The notes under the pieces were generated by a model, which worked only from the letters and a program-made list of their open reading frames with translations, was not told the DNA's origin and did not search any database. The position numbers and the translations under genes are program-made. Below are positions 1 to 9,587 of a stretch of 64,000 nt of DNA, piece after piece (the stretch's first letter is position 1; every line of letters starts with the position of its first letter). This stretch comes from an uncultured Mycoplasmatota bacterium (GTDB lineage: Bacteria > Bacillota_I > Bacilli_A > RF39 > UBA660): assembly GCA_900549285.1 (NCBI GenBank), contig URNW01000003.1, positions 23,204 through 87,203 on the forward strand. Reading direction: 5' to 3'.

Positions 1-633
1 TAAAGCAAACTGATCATCACATTCATTATAAGTATCAGTATCTAAAATAACATTCATTTTATTCTTCTTATAATTTGAAACAAAATAATATATCTCTTGC
101 CAATTATTTACTCTTCGAATATCTACATTTTGATTATAGGAAGTATTCATTAACAAAGAAACAGTCCCAATACTTTCTGCATTAGAACAAACCGTAACAG
201 AATCATCAATTATAATATCAAGTCTTTTTTCTTTACACACATCTATTTTTTGAATAGGTGATTTAGTCAAAATTAATTCATCATACCTAATCTCTTGCTC
301 TTTTAACCATTCTAAAGTTAATTTTAAAGGATCTACATATTCCCCATTATCTCTAGCACTAATAATATAAATGGTATGTCCATCTTTTTTTAATAGATCA
401 ATATATTCTTTAGCACCCTCTTTTAATATTAAATTTTTAGCAATTCTTTCAATATTGTCAGTATAAAACTCTTTTATTTCATCTTTTGACCAATCAAACA
501 TTCCTTTTGTCATATATAAATTTTTATTTATAATTCCTGTATTTCTAATTTCCTTATCATGATTCAAAAACTCCTTTAATAGGGCTTCATCAAAATTCGA
601 AATAACATTATCAATATCAATACCAATCATCAT
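1..633 (-). CDS. HAD-type 5'-nucleotidase fused to nucleoside hydrolase (partial, runs off the left edge)
   Basis: The frame stays open from an ATG pair at 633 to the window edge. The first 190 or so residues look like a HAD-superfamily NT5C-type nucleotidase: it opens MMIGIDIDNVISN (Asp nucleophile region), has IISARDNGEY (motif II Ser) and ends with IIIDDS (acidic motif). With no stop codon it continues into MNVILDTDTYNECDDQFAL, the signature Asp cluster at the start of IUNH-type nucleoside hydrolases. A dephosphorylating domain followed by an N-glycosidase would suit nucleotide salvage or degradation. An internal ATG at 54 begins the hydrolase part, but no good ribosome site precedes it, so a fusion is favoured. 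The start overlaps the addA stop by 4 bases (ATGA), which suggests translational coupling. Confidence 0.75.
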   Translation of the reverse strand, partial: MMIGIDIDNVISNFDEALLKEFLNHDKEIRNTGIINKNLYMTKGMFDWSKDEIKEFYTDNIERIAKNLILKEGAKEYIDLLKKDGHTIYIISARDNGEYVDPLKLTLEWLKEQEIRYDELILTKSPIQKIDVCKEKRLDIIIDDSVTVCSNAESIGTVSLLMNTSYNQNVDIRRVNNWQEIYYFVSNYKKNKMNVILDTDTYNECDDQFAL

Positions 634-3600
634 AAATTTATAGCCTCTACCTCCTTTACTTTATGATCCATAATAGAATACAAATACAAAGATATTTTTT
701 TATCACTAACACTCTTCACATACTCATAATAAACACTTAATTGCTTTACATAAGCATCATCTTCTATATTTTTCAATTTATAATCTATAATTTTAATTTC
801 ATCATCATACTCTAACATTAAATCTATAATTCCATGATATTCCTGATTATCTTTCATAAAGAAAAACTCTAACTCTTGATAAATATCTGCATCTTTAAAA
901 GAAAAAGTATCTAATAAATTTTTAACATAAATATTAGGATTTTCAACTTGTTTAAAATCCGTTTGTTCTAGCATTTCATGAATTTTAGTACCATAAGAAA
1001 GAGTATTTGCTTCTTCTTTTGTGATTAACTTTAAAATATTTTTAGAAGCATGATTTTTTTCTACTACCTTAGAATCAATAGGGATCTCATCAAAATTAAT
1101 TACCCCATCACTATCAACATTTTGCATAACTTTATTAACTTTAAGTAGATAATCTTTAGATAAATGTAAAGTATTTAAATCTACTACTTTTACATAATCT
1201 TTTAAATTAAGAGAAATAGAACTTAAAAAGTCATAAAAAGAACGATATTGAATTCCAACTAAATAATCAATTTTATTTTTTATTAAATTTTCCTTTTGAA
1301 ACTTAGGAACAACCATAATCATTTTTTCTTTTGCTCTTGTTAACGCAACATAAAAAAGTCTAATTTTTTCAGCAATTTCTTCTTCCAAATATTTATTTTT
1401 AATTAATACTTTAGTAAATAAAGTACCAATACCATCCTTATAAAATGGAGTCAAAATCCCATATGTAGAATCATACATAAATCTACTTTGTAAATCTTTC
1501 AAATTAAAAGTCTCACGAAACCCAGCAAAATAGCAAACAGGAAATTCTAATCCTTTTGATTTATGAATATTCATAATTTTAACAGAATTACCTGAGCTTT
1601 TACCTTCTTTATATCGGATTTCCATACCTGATTCAATCATCTGATTAAGATATTCTTCCAAATCCAAAATTGTAAAGCCAAGCATTTCCATAGAATTTGC
1701 AAGATCAAGTAAATAATCAAGCCGTATCATAGCATCTTTAATATTACCAACTAAAATCAACTGTTGATAAAATTGATAGCGAAAAATTATTTCTTGTAGT
1801 AAAATATTAGGAGTCATAAAATCCAAATTTTTGGCGATTTCCTGAGCAATTTTATAAATGTTTTCTTCATAAAAAGTATTATTTTCTAAAGCTAAAAATA
1901 TCTTTTCATCACTCATATTACCAATATAACTACGAGCTATACTAACAAAATGATAACGCATACTTTTATTATATTCTTGCTTTTTGATATCCAAAATGAG
2001 CCCTATAATATTTTTGATAATAAGGATATCTTCTTTATCAGTCAAATTACTATCTTGATAAATTTCCATAGGAATATGAAACATTTCAAATATTTTTTTA
2101 TAACGAGTCATTTCTTTTCCACGATCTAAAATAATGCAAAAATCTTGATATAAAATATCTCTATTTTTCCCCAAATCAAAATCATAAACTGGATAATGAT
2201 TCTTTACTTTTTCTTCTATATCATGTGCAATTGTAAAAGCTTCAATTTCTGCATTGGTATATTTTTTTTCTAGATTATCATACTGTAAAATCTCTAAATT
2301 ATGATTTTCTTCATTATGTCCTTTTTCTTCATAAACTTTATTGCCATAGATCATAGCGTGATGATCTTGAAAATCTATCCCACCTAATTCAGGAATCATA
2401 ATCAAATTAAATATTTCATTAATATTGTGAAGAACTTCTCTTCTTGAACGAAAATTTTCTAATAAATCAATCTTTTCTCCACAAATATGTTCTTTATAAG
2501 AATCATATTTGTCTCTAAAAATATTAGGATTAGCATTTCGAAATCGATAAATAGATTGTTTAATATCTCCCACCATATAGACATTATGATTCTCAATTTC
2601 TGAAACAAACATTTCTTGTAAATCATTTGTATCTTGATATTCATCAATCATAATTTCTTGATAAAAAAATTTTATTTCATCCCGAATATCAGGATATTCT
2701 TTAACAATAGAAATTGCCATTTTAGAAATATCAATAAATTCAAAAGCATTCTTTTCTTTTTTATACTCTTGTATTCGATCATCTAATTTTAAAATAATAT
2801 CAATAATTGCTAAAACATAGTCTTTAGTACTAAATATCTGATTTTTTAACTCTTCCTCACTATAAATTGTAAGATCATTCAATTCTTTTACTAATTTCTT
2901 TAATTCTTCCTTAATTTCTAATCCTTCAGGATCTATTTCACGAATAGTCGGTAATTTCACTTGATAATGATGCAAATCAGCATAATTTCTTGGTTTAAAA
3001 ATTGGTTTTAAAACTTCATAACATTTTTGATATACTTTTTCTGTTAAAAAACTTTCTAAAAGATAAAAATAATTTTCAATTAAATCTACTAAATTTTTCA
3101 AATATTCAAAATACTCATCAAAAATTTGATTAACATAATTCTCACTATAAAATTTCTCTAAATAAGTTGTTAAATATTGCTTTTTATCATATCGTAAATC
3201 TAAAGCATTGCTAATATTCAAAATATATTTACGAATAAACTCATCATCACGATCAGTAAAATCACGCACCAATTTTAAATAATTAGAATCCTTTTTTTCA
3301 TATAAATCCATTACAATATCATCTAATATTCTTTTCTTTTCTAAATTAATAATAGAAGAATCAATAATTGAAATATTAGAACTTAAATCAAATAAATAAT
3401 GATATTTTTTAACCAAACTAAAAGCATAAGCATCAAAAGTTGTAATATAGGCACTATCCAAAAAAGAAAGGGATTCTTCTAAATTTTCTTTTTGTAATTT
3501 TTTCCGAATTCTTTCCTTCATTTCTCCAGCTGCTTCATTTGTAAATGTCAAAATAAGAATACGACGAATATCAATTCCCTCTTTAACTTTTCTTTTTACT

Positions 3601-3704
3601 CTCTCAGAAAGAACAGCTGTCTTTCCTGAACCTGCTCCTGCTGAAATAATAAGATTTGTTCCTTCTTCATTAATTGCCAGCAATTGTTCCTTCGTCCAAT
3701 TCAT
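630..3704 (-). CDS. addA: ATP-dependent helicase/nuclease subunit A
   Basis: AddA subunit of the AddAB helicase-nuclease, which resects double-strand breaks for RecA. Walker A (SAGAGSGKT) lies at residues 21-29, the UvrD-type Walker B DEYQDTN near 355, and the superfamily-1 motifs follow. The C-terminus carries a RecB-type nuclease with GTKIHEML and IIDYK, so the catalytic Asp and Lys are present. The length of 1024 residues is slightly short of the usual 1200. The frame extends upstream to 3731, but MNWTKEQ at 3704 follows GGAGGTGAAGAAG and matches family starts. The gene start lies inside the end of addB, so the two are translationally coupled. It ends in TGA. Confidence 0.95.
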   Translation of the reverse strand: MNWTKEQLLAINEEGTNLIISAGAGSGKTAVLSERVKRKVKEGIDIRRILILTFTNEAAGEMKERIRKKLQKENLEESLSFLDSAYITTFDAYAFSLVKKYHYLFDLSSNISIIDSSIINLEKKRILDDIVMDLYEKKDSNYLKLVRDFTDRDDEFIRKYILNISNALDLRYDKKQYLTTYLEKFYSENYVNQIFDEYFEYLKNLVDLIENYFYLLESFLTEKVYQKCYEVLKPIFKPRNYADLHHYQVKLPTIREIDPEGLEIKEELKKLVKELNDLTIYSEEELKNQIFSTKDYVLAIIDIILKLDDRIQEYKKEKNAFEFIDISKMAISIVKEYPDIRDEIKFFYQEIMIDEYQDTNDLQEMFVSEIENHNVYMVGDIKQSIYRFRNANPNIFRDKYDSYKEHICGEKIDLLENFRSRREVLHNINEIFNLIMIPELGGIDFQDHHAMIYGNKVYEEKGHNEENHNLEILQYDNLEKKYTNAEIEAFTIAHDIEEKVKNHYPVYDFDLGKNRDILYQDFCIILDRGKEMTRYKKIFEMFHIPMEIYQDSNLTDKEDILIIKNIIGLILDIKKQEYNKSMRYHFVSIARSYIGNMSDEKIFLALENNTFYEENIYKIAQEIAKNLDFMTPNILLQEIIFRYQFYQQLILVGNIKDAMIRLDYLLDLANSMEMLGFTILDLEEYLNQMIESGMEIRYKEGKSSGNSVKIMNIHKSKGLEFPVCYFAGFRETFNLKDLQSRFMYDSTYGILTPFYKDGIGTLFTKVLIKNKYLEEEIAEKIRLFYVALTRAKEKMIMVVPKFQKENLIKNKIDYLVGIQYRSFYDFLSSISLNLKDYVKVVDLNTLHLSKDYLLKVNKVMQNVDSDGVINFDEIPIDSKVVEKNHASKNILKLITKEEANTLSYGTKIHEMLEQTDFKQVENPNIYVKNLLDTFSFKDADIYQELEFFFMKDNQEYHGIIDLMLEYDDEIKIIDYKLKNIEDDAYVKQLSVYYEYVKSVSDKKISLYLYSIMDHKVKEVEAINL

Positions 3705-6015
3705 CTTCTTCACCTCCAAGTATAACTTCATTCTTTTTTTGCTTAAAGCATAAATCTTTAAACTTACAATAAGTGCAAGCTACATTCTTTTGATCTACAA
3801 CTTTTGGATTAATTTCAAATTCACCATTCAAAATATGATCAATTACCTTCTCAATAATTTGATCTACTTGAATTAAAAGCTCATCCATTTCTTCATTTGA
3901 TAAAACCTTTGAAGTAGAACTAAGCGATCCATCTTTTTTAAATTTCAAATTTTGAATAATTTTACTATCTTGATATTCATCATCTATAAGTTCCATCATC
4001 CTCTCATCTGCATTAGTAAATCCTTGTAAACGTAAGCGATCCTCTAGTAATTCTTGCACGCTTTTTTTAAACTGTATAGCCTCTTTTTTAGCTAAAACTT
4101 TTTGAATATAAAACCCAGCTATAAAAGCCTTACAAAATCGATCAGATTTTTTTAAAAGATATAAATAAATAGGTAATTGAATATGAAGCCCATATTCTAA
4201 ATCTTTTAAAGTAATATTAGTATTACCTGTTTTATAATCTACTACAGCTAATATTTCCTGATCTAAAAACTGATCATACATTACTTTATCAATATTACCT
4301 TTAAAAGTAATATCTATATCTTTTCTATCTTTATAAACAAAAAACTCTTGTTCAAATAAATAATGTTTTAGCTTAGAATGACTTTGTTGAACACGGATAA
4401 CCTCTAATATCTTCGTTAATTCTTTGCCCAATTCTTCTAAATAAAACATTTCCTTAGCATTTAAAACATACTCTTTTTCTTTTATAAATTTCATTATTTC
4501 TACAGGAATATCAATATCTTTTAATATGCCAAGTTCTAATATATGATGCATAATACTCCCAACTATTGTTTTAAAGTTTTCTAAAAAAATATCTAAATGT
4601 AAAATTTTACTAATATAATAACGAAAAGCACATTCTTGATACATTTCTAAGTTAGTATAAGATAAAACAAACGGCTTTTCTATCTTATTCAAAATTAAAT
4701 TCTTTGAAATACCTGTAAATTGATTATCATATTCTTGATAAGGAATCTCTATACTATTTTGAAATATTCCCAAATTATCATGAACAATATTAAACTTATA
4801 TAAATCATCTAAAGCTTCTGCATATTTAATTTCACTATAAAGTCTTGAATAGGAAACAGTATTAAGAAGAAAAACAGGTTTTACTTCTACTCCTAATTCT
4901 TTAACTAAAACAGAAGGATAAAAGACTCCACTAGAACTTCTAAGTTTATAAGTAATTACTAAATTTTTAATATGATGAATAGATTCTAAAAGAATAGTAC
5001 TTTGATAATGATTATAATCCATAGAAGTATCAAGTCCTAAGGCATCTTTAATTTCATCAGATAAATAATCAGTATCTCTCTTAACTTTTGGATATTCATT
5101 AATATTAAACCCAAGCATAAAAACATAATCTTCTAAATCAAAAAAAGTACCTAAATTTACCTTTGTAACTGCATCTTCATATGCGGATTCTTGTATTTTT
5201 GTATTTTTAAGATCTTCAATAATAAAAGATTTTCTTTCTATCTTATCATCAATCAAAACCGAACGATTAATAATCCGCACTAAGTCACTAACGTTTTGAT
5301 ATTTTTCACTTAAATGCAAAATATTTTCTTCAATAGATAACTGATCATAATTTTCTAAAAATTCTTGAGCAAGCATAGTACCATAATAAGAGTGTTGATT
5401 TTCTTTATTAAAAGGAAGATGAAAAATAGAAAAATATCGCATTAAAATATTATCATAATAAGAAGAAGCTATGATTTTAATATGAGACAAAGAAATTCCT
5501 TTTCTAATTAACTTCATAATTTCTTGTACTACAAATTCTACTTCTTCTTCTAAAGTAGATGCTTCAAATATAGATGGCGTAAAAGTATTAGTAGAATTTT
5601 GATAAACAATGGGAACATTCAATTTTTTTAAAATCATATTTTCTTCTTTACTAAGAACTGGAAAACCATAAACAACAACTTTTTTATTTTGAAAAAAATG
5701 GACAAATTGAGAATGATAAATAAGTAAATGATTAGAATCCAGATCTTTTTTCAGCTGATTTAAAAATTTTACTTTACCATAATTTAAATCTTTTAAAAAA
5801 TATAAATGTTCTAAATAAACTTTTGCAACAGAAACACTGACATGATAATTTCTAACAACATATAGTATTGCTTGTTCATCATAATCAAAAAATAAATTTC
5901 GTTTCAAATCTTGAAAAGTAAAGAACTTTATATTAGTAAATAGATGATTTCTGCTATTCTCTCTTAAAATTTCTTTTTTATTTTCTTCTGTTGTAATAAC
6001 AATTGTCTGTTCCAT
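3670..6015 (-). CDS. addB: ATP-dependent nuclease subunit B, short form
   Basis: Partner of AddA. The C-terminal half is a RecB/AddB nuclease: GNIDKV and DYKTGN form the PD-(D/E)XK core. One Cys (YQECAFRYY) upstream and CTYCKFKDLC at the C-terminus match the four-Cys iron-sulfur cluster that staples AddB. At about 781 residues it is much shorter than the usual 1150. I see no Walker A at the N-terminus, so the helicase half is reduced and probably structural. The frame also opens with GTG at 6024, but AGGAG is only 2 bases from it and 11 from the ATG at 6015, which I prefer. A sigma-A promoter precedes the gene, making addB-addA-nucleotidase a likely operon. Confidence 0.88.
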   Translation of the reverse strand: MEQTIVITTEENKKEILRENSRNHLFTNIKFFTFQDLKRNLFFDYDEQAILYVVRNYHVSVSVAKVYLEHLYFLKDLNYGKVKFLNQLKKDLDSNHLLIYHSQFVHFFQNKKVVVYGFPVLSKEENMILKKLNVPIVYQNSTNTFTPSIFEASTLEEEVEFVVQEIMKLIRKGISLSHIKIIASSYYDNILMRYFSIFHLPFNKENQHSYYGTMLAQEFLENYDQLSIEENILHLSEKYQNVSDLVRIINRSVLIDDKIERKSFIIEDLKNTKIQESAYEDAVTKVNLGTFFDLEDYVFMLGFNINEYPKVKRDTDYLSDEIKDALGLDTSMDYNHYQSTILLESIHHIKNLVITYKLRSSSGVFYPSVLVKELGVEVKPVFLLNTVSYSRLYSEIKYAEALDDLYKFNIVHDNLGIFQNSIEIPYQEYDNQFTGISKNLILNKIEKPFVLSYTNLEMYQECAFRYYISKILHLDIFLENFKTIVGSIMHHILELGILKDIDIPVEIMKFIKEKEYVLNAKEMFYLEELGKELTKILEVIRVQQSHSKLKHYLFEQEFFVYKDRKDIDITFKGNIDKVMYDQFLDQEILAVVDYKTGNTNITLKDLEYGLHIQLPIYLYLLKKSDRFCKAFIAGFYIQKVLAKKEAIQFKKSVQELLEDRLRLQGFTNADERMMELIDDEYQDSKIIQNLKFKKDGSLSSTSKVLSNEEMDELLIQVDQIIEKVIDHILNGEFEINPKVVDQKNVACTYCKFKDLCFKQKKNEVILGGEEDELDEGTIAGN

Positions 6016-6036
6016 TTTAATCACTACTCCTAAATT

Positions 6037-6065
6037 ATCTTACCATTTATTAAAAAAATTTACAA
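6037..6065 (-). promoter_or_regulatory. Sigma-A-type promoter of addBA
   Basis: On the minus strand, TTGTAA and TAAGAT are separated by exactly 17 bases, just upstream of the addB ribosome site. Confidence 0.6.
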
Positions 6066-6108
6066 TGGTAGATTCTAGAATTTTTCTTAAAAAAAATGAA
6101 TAAAACTG

Positions 6109-6137
6109 TTGACAATTAGCATAATATTTACTATAAT
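6109..6137 (+). promoter_or_regulatory. Sigma-A-type promoter of tRNA-Asn
   Basis: TTGACA and TATAAT with a 17-base spacer, 11 bases upstream of the tRNA. This is a consensus stable-RNA promoter, divergent from addB. Confidence 0.85.
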
Positions 6138-6148
6138 TTAGTAGTACT

Positions 6149-6224
6149 GCTCGTTTAGCTCAGTCGGTAGAGCGCACGGCTGTTAACCGTTAGGTCGTAG
6201 GTTCGAGTCCTACAACGAGCGCCA
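6149..6224 (+). tRNA. tRNA-Asn (anticodon GTT)
   Basis: A full cloverleaf. The acceptor arms GCTCGTT and AACGAGC pair perfectly, the D arm has GCTC/GAGC, the anticodon loop is CTGTTAA with anticodon GTT, and the T arm reads GTAGG TTCGAGT CCTAC. CCA is encoded at 6222-6224. The lowest anticodon-stem pair is a C/T mismatch. It is the only tRNA in the window and is monocistronic, with its own promoter and terminator. Confidence 0.97.
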
Positions 6225-6234
6225 TTTGAAAATT

Positions 6235-6265
6235 AAATCACAATTTTATAATTGTGATTTTTTTT
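6235..6265 (+). terminator. Rho-independent terminator of tRNA-Asn
   Basis: AAATCACAATT and AATTGTGATTT form an 11-bp stem around a TTAT loop, followed by a T run. Confidence 0.9.
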
Positions 6266-6439
6266 ATACTTCAAATTTTTTCAATGAAAAAAGAAACTTA
6301 TTTAGTTTCTCTTAATAATTTAACTATATTTTTGCCATAATAAATTTTAGTTACTTAACTCATTATTTCTATCTCATATTGCTTCCTTACTTGCCAAAAT
6401 CATTAATATGGTATAATAGTTTATTTTTTAAAAGAAAAA

Positions 6440-7190
6440 TTACTCATTTTCTTTTAAATTATTAATTGTTTCTATAGTTAAACCACTAATTTCCACAATT
6501 TCATTAATGGCATATCCTTTTTTTAACATACTTTTTGCTATTTCCTTTTTACCTTGCTCAACTCCAAGTTCATATCCTTTATCTTCTGCTATCTCTAAAT
6601 CTCATTTATTTAATTCTTCTTGAGTTTTATCATCTGCTACATATTTGTGTATCCATTCATTTAATTTCACTAATAACTCATCTCCTCTGGCTATACTAGA
6701 TCTTTCATTATTGCTTTTTGCCGCTATAAACTTTAGCCATCTTTCTAATTCATTATTAGTATAGCCTAACTCTCTTGCTTTGTCAATTTGCACAACTTTG
6801 ACACAAAACTTATCCACTAATATTTTAATATTATGATTTTTCTCACTTGTTAAGTAAAAATTAGTAATTAATTTCTAATTTACTTGCTTGTATCCTCATG
6901 ACATAATATAAACTTTTATCTAATGAATTCATATTAAAATTAGTATATGCTTCTATATTAACGGTTGTATCATCAAACTCTACTATAATATCTCCTCTTA
7001 CATTCTTTTCGCGCACATTCCCCTTTTTAAGAGGACTTTCATAATGAACCTCTAATTTATCTTTTAAATATCCCGAAGGATATTCTAAAATTAATTCTAA
7101 TAATTTTTCTAATTGGCGACGATTATCTTTATCAGCAAAAGTTTCTTTAAAAATTAAATCATGCATTAATGTGTCGTTATTTCTGTACAT
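6440..7190 (-). pseudogene. Decayed PD-(D/E)XK nuclease-family transposase (Rpn/PF12784 type), copy 1
   Basis: The gene starts at the ATG at 7190 after AAAGGAGGT. The N-terminal piece (7190-6861) has DTLMHDLIFKETFADKDNRRQLEKLLE and the nuclease core GDIIVEFDDTTVNIEAYTNF, then runs into a stop after MRIQASKLEINY. The rest continues in another frame (KLITNFYLTSEK, then FCVKVVQIDKAREL) after a small deletion. An in-frame TGA at 6602 sits where copy 2 has TGG (LNKW). The C-terminal tail (GKKEIAKSMLKKGYAINEI) continues to a TAA at 6440. It therefore carries at least two disabling lesions. Comparison with copy 2 at 18222 shows that a segment equivalent to GEHYYELGKTIQINF is missing here. Confidence 0.85.
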
Positions 7191-7214
7191 AGAATACCTC
7201 CTTTCAACAGGTGC

Positions 7215-7243
7215 AATATAACATAAAAGAAAGAGAGAAGCAA
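7215..7243 (-). promoter_or_regulatory. Promoter-like element of transposase copy 1
   Basis: TTGCTT and TATATT are 17 bases apart on the minus strand. The surrounding 60 bases align with the leader of copy 2, so the promoter travelled with the gene. Confidence 0.45.
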
Positions 7244-7401
7244 ATTGCCAATTTAATATAATTCTTAAATCAAATTGATAAGTTTTACTAGAAAAATCGA
7301 TATATTTCATATATCAAATCAATATAATTAGTAAAATTTTATTTTTTAATAATTTAATATGGTCCCTCCTAATTAAAGAAATCTAAAGTTACATATTTTC
7401 A

Positions 7402-7429
7402 TAAAAAAAGAATGACTTCCGTCATCCTT
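7402..7429 (-). terminator. Terminator after the pilin-like gene
   Basis: On the minus strand, GGATGAC GGAA GTCATTC is followed by seven T. It closes the Tad-like cluster. Confidence 0.85.
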
Positions 7430-7449
7430 ACACAACAATAAATTGTTAA

Positions 7450-7797
7450 TTAATCTGCATTATCCGTATTACATTTACTTGGATTGGTGATACACGTAGC
7501 ACAAACCTCATATTCACCCTCAACTTCAGAAAAGTCATCAACAATTCTAAAAATAGCACCAATTATTGTTGGAACAAAGAAAATAATAACTCCAGCAATT
7601 GCTCTCATAACTAAAGACTTAACAGAATTCTTTATTTCATCATCTTTACTTGCTACAACCGCTTTTCCTAAATCTATCATACCAAATATAATGATTACAA
7701 TTGGAATTACAATTTTAAAAATCCATAAAACCCAACCAATTACTTGCCAAATTTCTGCTAAATCAGTACAAATTGAAGGCTTTGCCATAATTAACAT
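7450..7797 (-). CDS. Small two-TM membrane protein, VirB2/TrbC-like pilin candidate
   Basis: A 115-residue protein with two long hydrophobic helices, roughly residues 17-46 (IWQVIGWVLWIFKIVIPIVI) and 65-88 (RAIAGVIIFFVPTIIGAIF). They are separated by a short polar loop with DLGKAVVASKDDEIKNSVK, and the tail is Cys-containing (CATCITNPSKC). This hairpin topology resembles VirB2/TrbC pilins rather than Flp-type pilins, which have one helix and a GxxxxE site. It lies last in the Tad-like cluster but has its own near-consensus promoter and terminator, as expected for an abundant structural subunit. The start at 7797 has GAGG eight bases upstream. The pilin role is inferred from topology and context. 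Confidence 0.6.
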   Translation of the reverse strand: MLIMAKPSICTDLAEIWQVIGWVLWIFKIVIPIVIIIFGMIDLGKAVVASKDDEIKNSVKSLVMRAIAGVIIFFVPTIIGAIFRIVDDFSEVEGEYEVCATCITNPSKCNTDNAD

Positions 7798-7827
7798 ACA
7801 AATTCCTCGCTTTCTAAATCTATATTA

Positions 7828-7856
7828 ATTTTAACTTAACTTATGTATATTGTCAA
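7828..7856 (-). promoter_or_regulatory. Strong promoter dedicated to the pilin-like gene
   Basis: TTGACA, 17 bases, then TAAAAT on the minus strand, in the 89-base gap between the platform gene and the pilin-like gene. Confidence 0.8.
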
Positions 7857-7886
7857 GTTTTTAAGTCTTTTTCTGTAAAATTTTGT

Positions 7887-8675
7887 CTAAATATTCATTA
7901 ACAATAATACCGCAAAGATAAGAAGAACCATAACGCCTAAACCAGTTGTAATAAGCATACTCATAGTTTTTCCTTCCATCTTATCCAAACGATTTTTATA
8001 TTTTGTTTCTCTTGCTTTTTGTTGTAAATTAGAGATTGTCTTTGAAAAAGCAAGCAATTGCTCCTGTTTTCTCTCTTGTCTACCTAAACTCAAACGATAA
8101 AGTAAACGCATCATTCTCATAGAATCACGAACTGGATATTTTCTAGCAAATTCCATATAAGGTTCAATTGTATCATCACCAGCATTAATAGCATTAATAA
8201 GCTCTTTTAACCCATCTTTAAAAATATCAGGAGCATCTTCTAAAGATTTACCTATAGCAACAGGGACCGTATAGTGTTGAATCAATATCTCAAGTCCCTT
8301 TAAATAATAAGGTAACATTGTATCAATTTCATGTAAGTGCCTCTTATAATAATTTTTTAAATTAATATAATCTAACTTAAAGAAAGCAAACCCCACAACA
8401 ACACAAACTAAAGCATAAACATAAGACATATTAGATATCAGTAAACAAAAAACTAAAACGGTTACAATTAAAGTATTTCGAATTCTTTTATTAAAAAGTA
8501 AATCTGGATTTACTGAATCACCATATTTAGCTTTTACATAAAAATCCCAATCACTCTCTTTTAATCTCCTTAAATACATTTCATTATCAGCAACAAGTTT
8601 ATTAATACTAATCTTACCACTATAAGTAAGAATAAAGAAAATAATGACAGCTATAACAGCAATTTCTATTTGCAT
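7887..8675 (-). CDS. TadC/GspF-type inner-membrane platform protein
   Basis: A 262-residue membrane protein resembling the second of the paired platform proteins (TadB/TadC, T2SSF fold) of Tad pili. Hydrophobic segments lie near the N-terminus (IAVIAVIIFFILTYSG), around 68-98 (TLIVTVLVFCLLI onward) and at the C-terminus (LITTGLGVMVLLIFAVLLLM). The cytoplasmic middle is helical (YLKGLEILIQHYTVPVAIGKSLEDAP, then LRLSLGRQE-like text), as in T2SSF domains. It begins one base after the upstream platform gene stops, so the pair is coupled. The family identity rests on topology, size and position beside a TadA-type ATPase, and sequence similarity by eye is weak. Confidence 0.65.
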   Translation of the reverse strand: MQIEIAVIAVIIFFILTYSGKISINKLVADNEMYLRRLKESDWDFYVKAKYGDSVNPDLLFNKRIRNTLIVTVLVFCLLISNMSYVYALVCVVVGFAFFKLDYINLKNYYKRHLHEIDTMLPYYLKGLEILIQHYTVPVAIGKSLEDAPDIFKDGLKELINAINAGDDTIEPYMEFARKYPVRDSMRMMRLLYRLSLGRQERKQEQLLAFSKTISNLQQKARETKYKNRLDKMEGKTMSMLITTGLGVMVLLIFAVLLLMNI

Positions 8676-8676
8676 A

Positions 8677-9573
8677 CTACTCTACCCCCACATTATCATT
8701 ATAATATTTTTCACCACTAAGCAAAAAATAACAATTAATAATTATAATAGCGTGCAAAACAATATGGACATACCACAAATCCAAAAGCTGCAAATAACTT
8801 TCTTTACCAAGTAATACCTGCATAACTAATACTAATAAAAAGAGTACTAAAGCAAAGGTAATAAACTTTGTATGAAATTGTTTACGATCCATTTGATCAC
8901 GATAAACGCCCTCAACTAAAGCATCAATATCCATACTCATATTTTCTAAAGCTTCGCCAGAATCTTTAGCTCCCTCTTTAGTAATTTGTAGGAAAAGTTG
9001 ATGCATATTTTTAACCATATAATAAGGATATTTTTGATTAAAATATTCTACCGATTCATCTACTGTACCATTTTGATAAGACATATTAATCATTATTTTA
9101 ACATCTTCTAACACAGGATCTTCCAAAATTCCTGAATCTCGAACTCCTTCTAATGATTTTACAAAACTTTGAGTCGTATTAAATTCCATAATAACATTTG
9201 TAGTATATATTTGAATTTGTTCAAATATATACTCACTATAAAGTCTTTTACTTCTTAAAAAGGCTAAATATGGAATAAAAGCAATCGCAATCGCAGTATA
9301 AATAATAAGAACAATTAAGCTATAAAAATATAAATAAGCAATCGCAGCAGCTAATCCACCAATAACAACAATCTGTAAAGCATAATCTTTTACAGTATAT
9401 TCTTGCTTTAATTCCTTCATTTTAGCACTAATAGTCCGATAACTATATGGAGCATATTTTTCATAAATTAAACCAAATTGAGATTTAATAAACTTATAAA
9501 AGGTTTCAGTTCCATCATTTCTACGGTATATAATTATAAACATTGCAATAAGAAATATAATAACAAATTCCAT
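8677..9573 (-). CDS. TadB/GspF-type inner-membrane platform protein
   Basis: A 298-residue protein with an N-terminal TM (FVIIFLIAMFIIIYR), a central pair of TM segments near 65-105, a cytoplasmic T2SSF-like region (FNTTQSFVKSLEGVRDSGILEDP, then FLQITKEGAKDSGEALENM) and two C-terminal TM segments. The order and spacing match TadB, which with TadC anchors the ATPase in the membrane. The ribosome site is AGGAGGGG. It sits directly after the ATPase gene. Confidence 0.7.
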   Translation of the reverse strand: MEFVIIFLIAMFIIIYRRNDGTETFYKFIKSQFGLIYEKYAPYSYRTISAKMKELKQEYTVKDYALQIVVIGGLAAAIAYLYFYSLIVLIIYTAIAIAFIPYLAFLRSKRLYSEYIFEQIQIYTTNVIMEFNTTQSFVKSLEGVRDSGILEDPVLEDVKIMINMSYQNGTVDESVEYFNQKYPYYMVKNMHQLFLQITKEGAKDSGEALENMSMDIDALVEGVYRDQMDRKQFHTKFITFALVLFLLVLVMQVLLGKESYLQLLDLWYVHIVLHAIIIINCYFLLSGEKYYNDNVGVE

Positions 9574-9587
9574 AGCATCCCCTCCTT

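Noticed and set aside
6602..6604. TGA aligned with a Trp codon of the second transposase copy, hinting at TGA = Trp
   Set aside because: addA and recA end with TGA and Trp elsewhere is TGG, so this is a nonsense mutation in a decaying gene.
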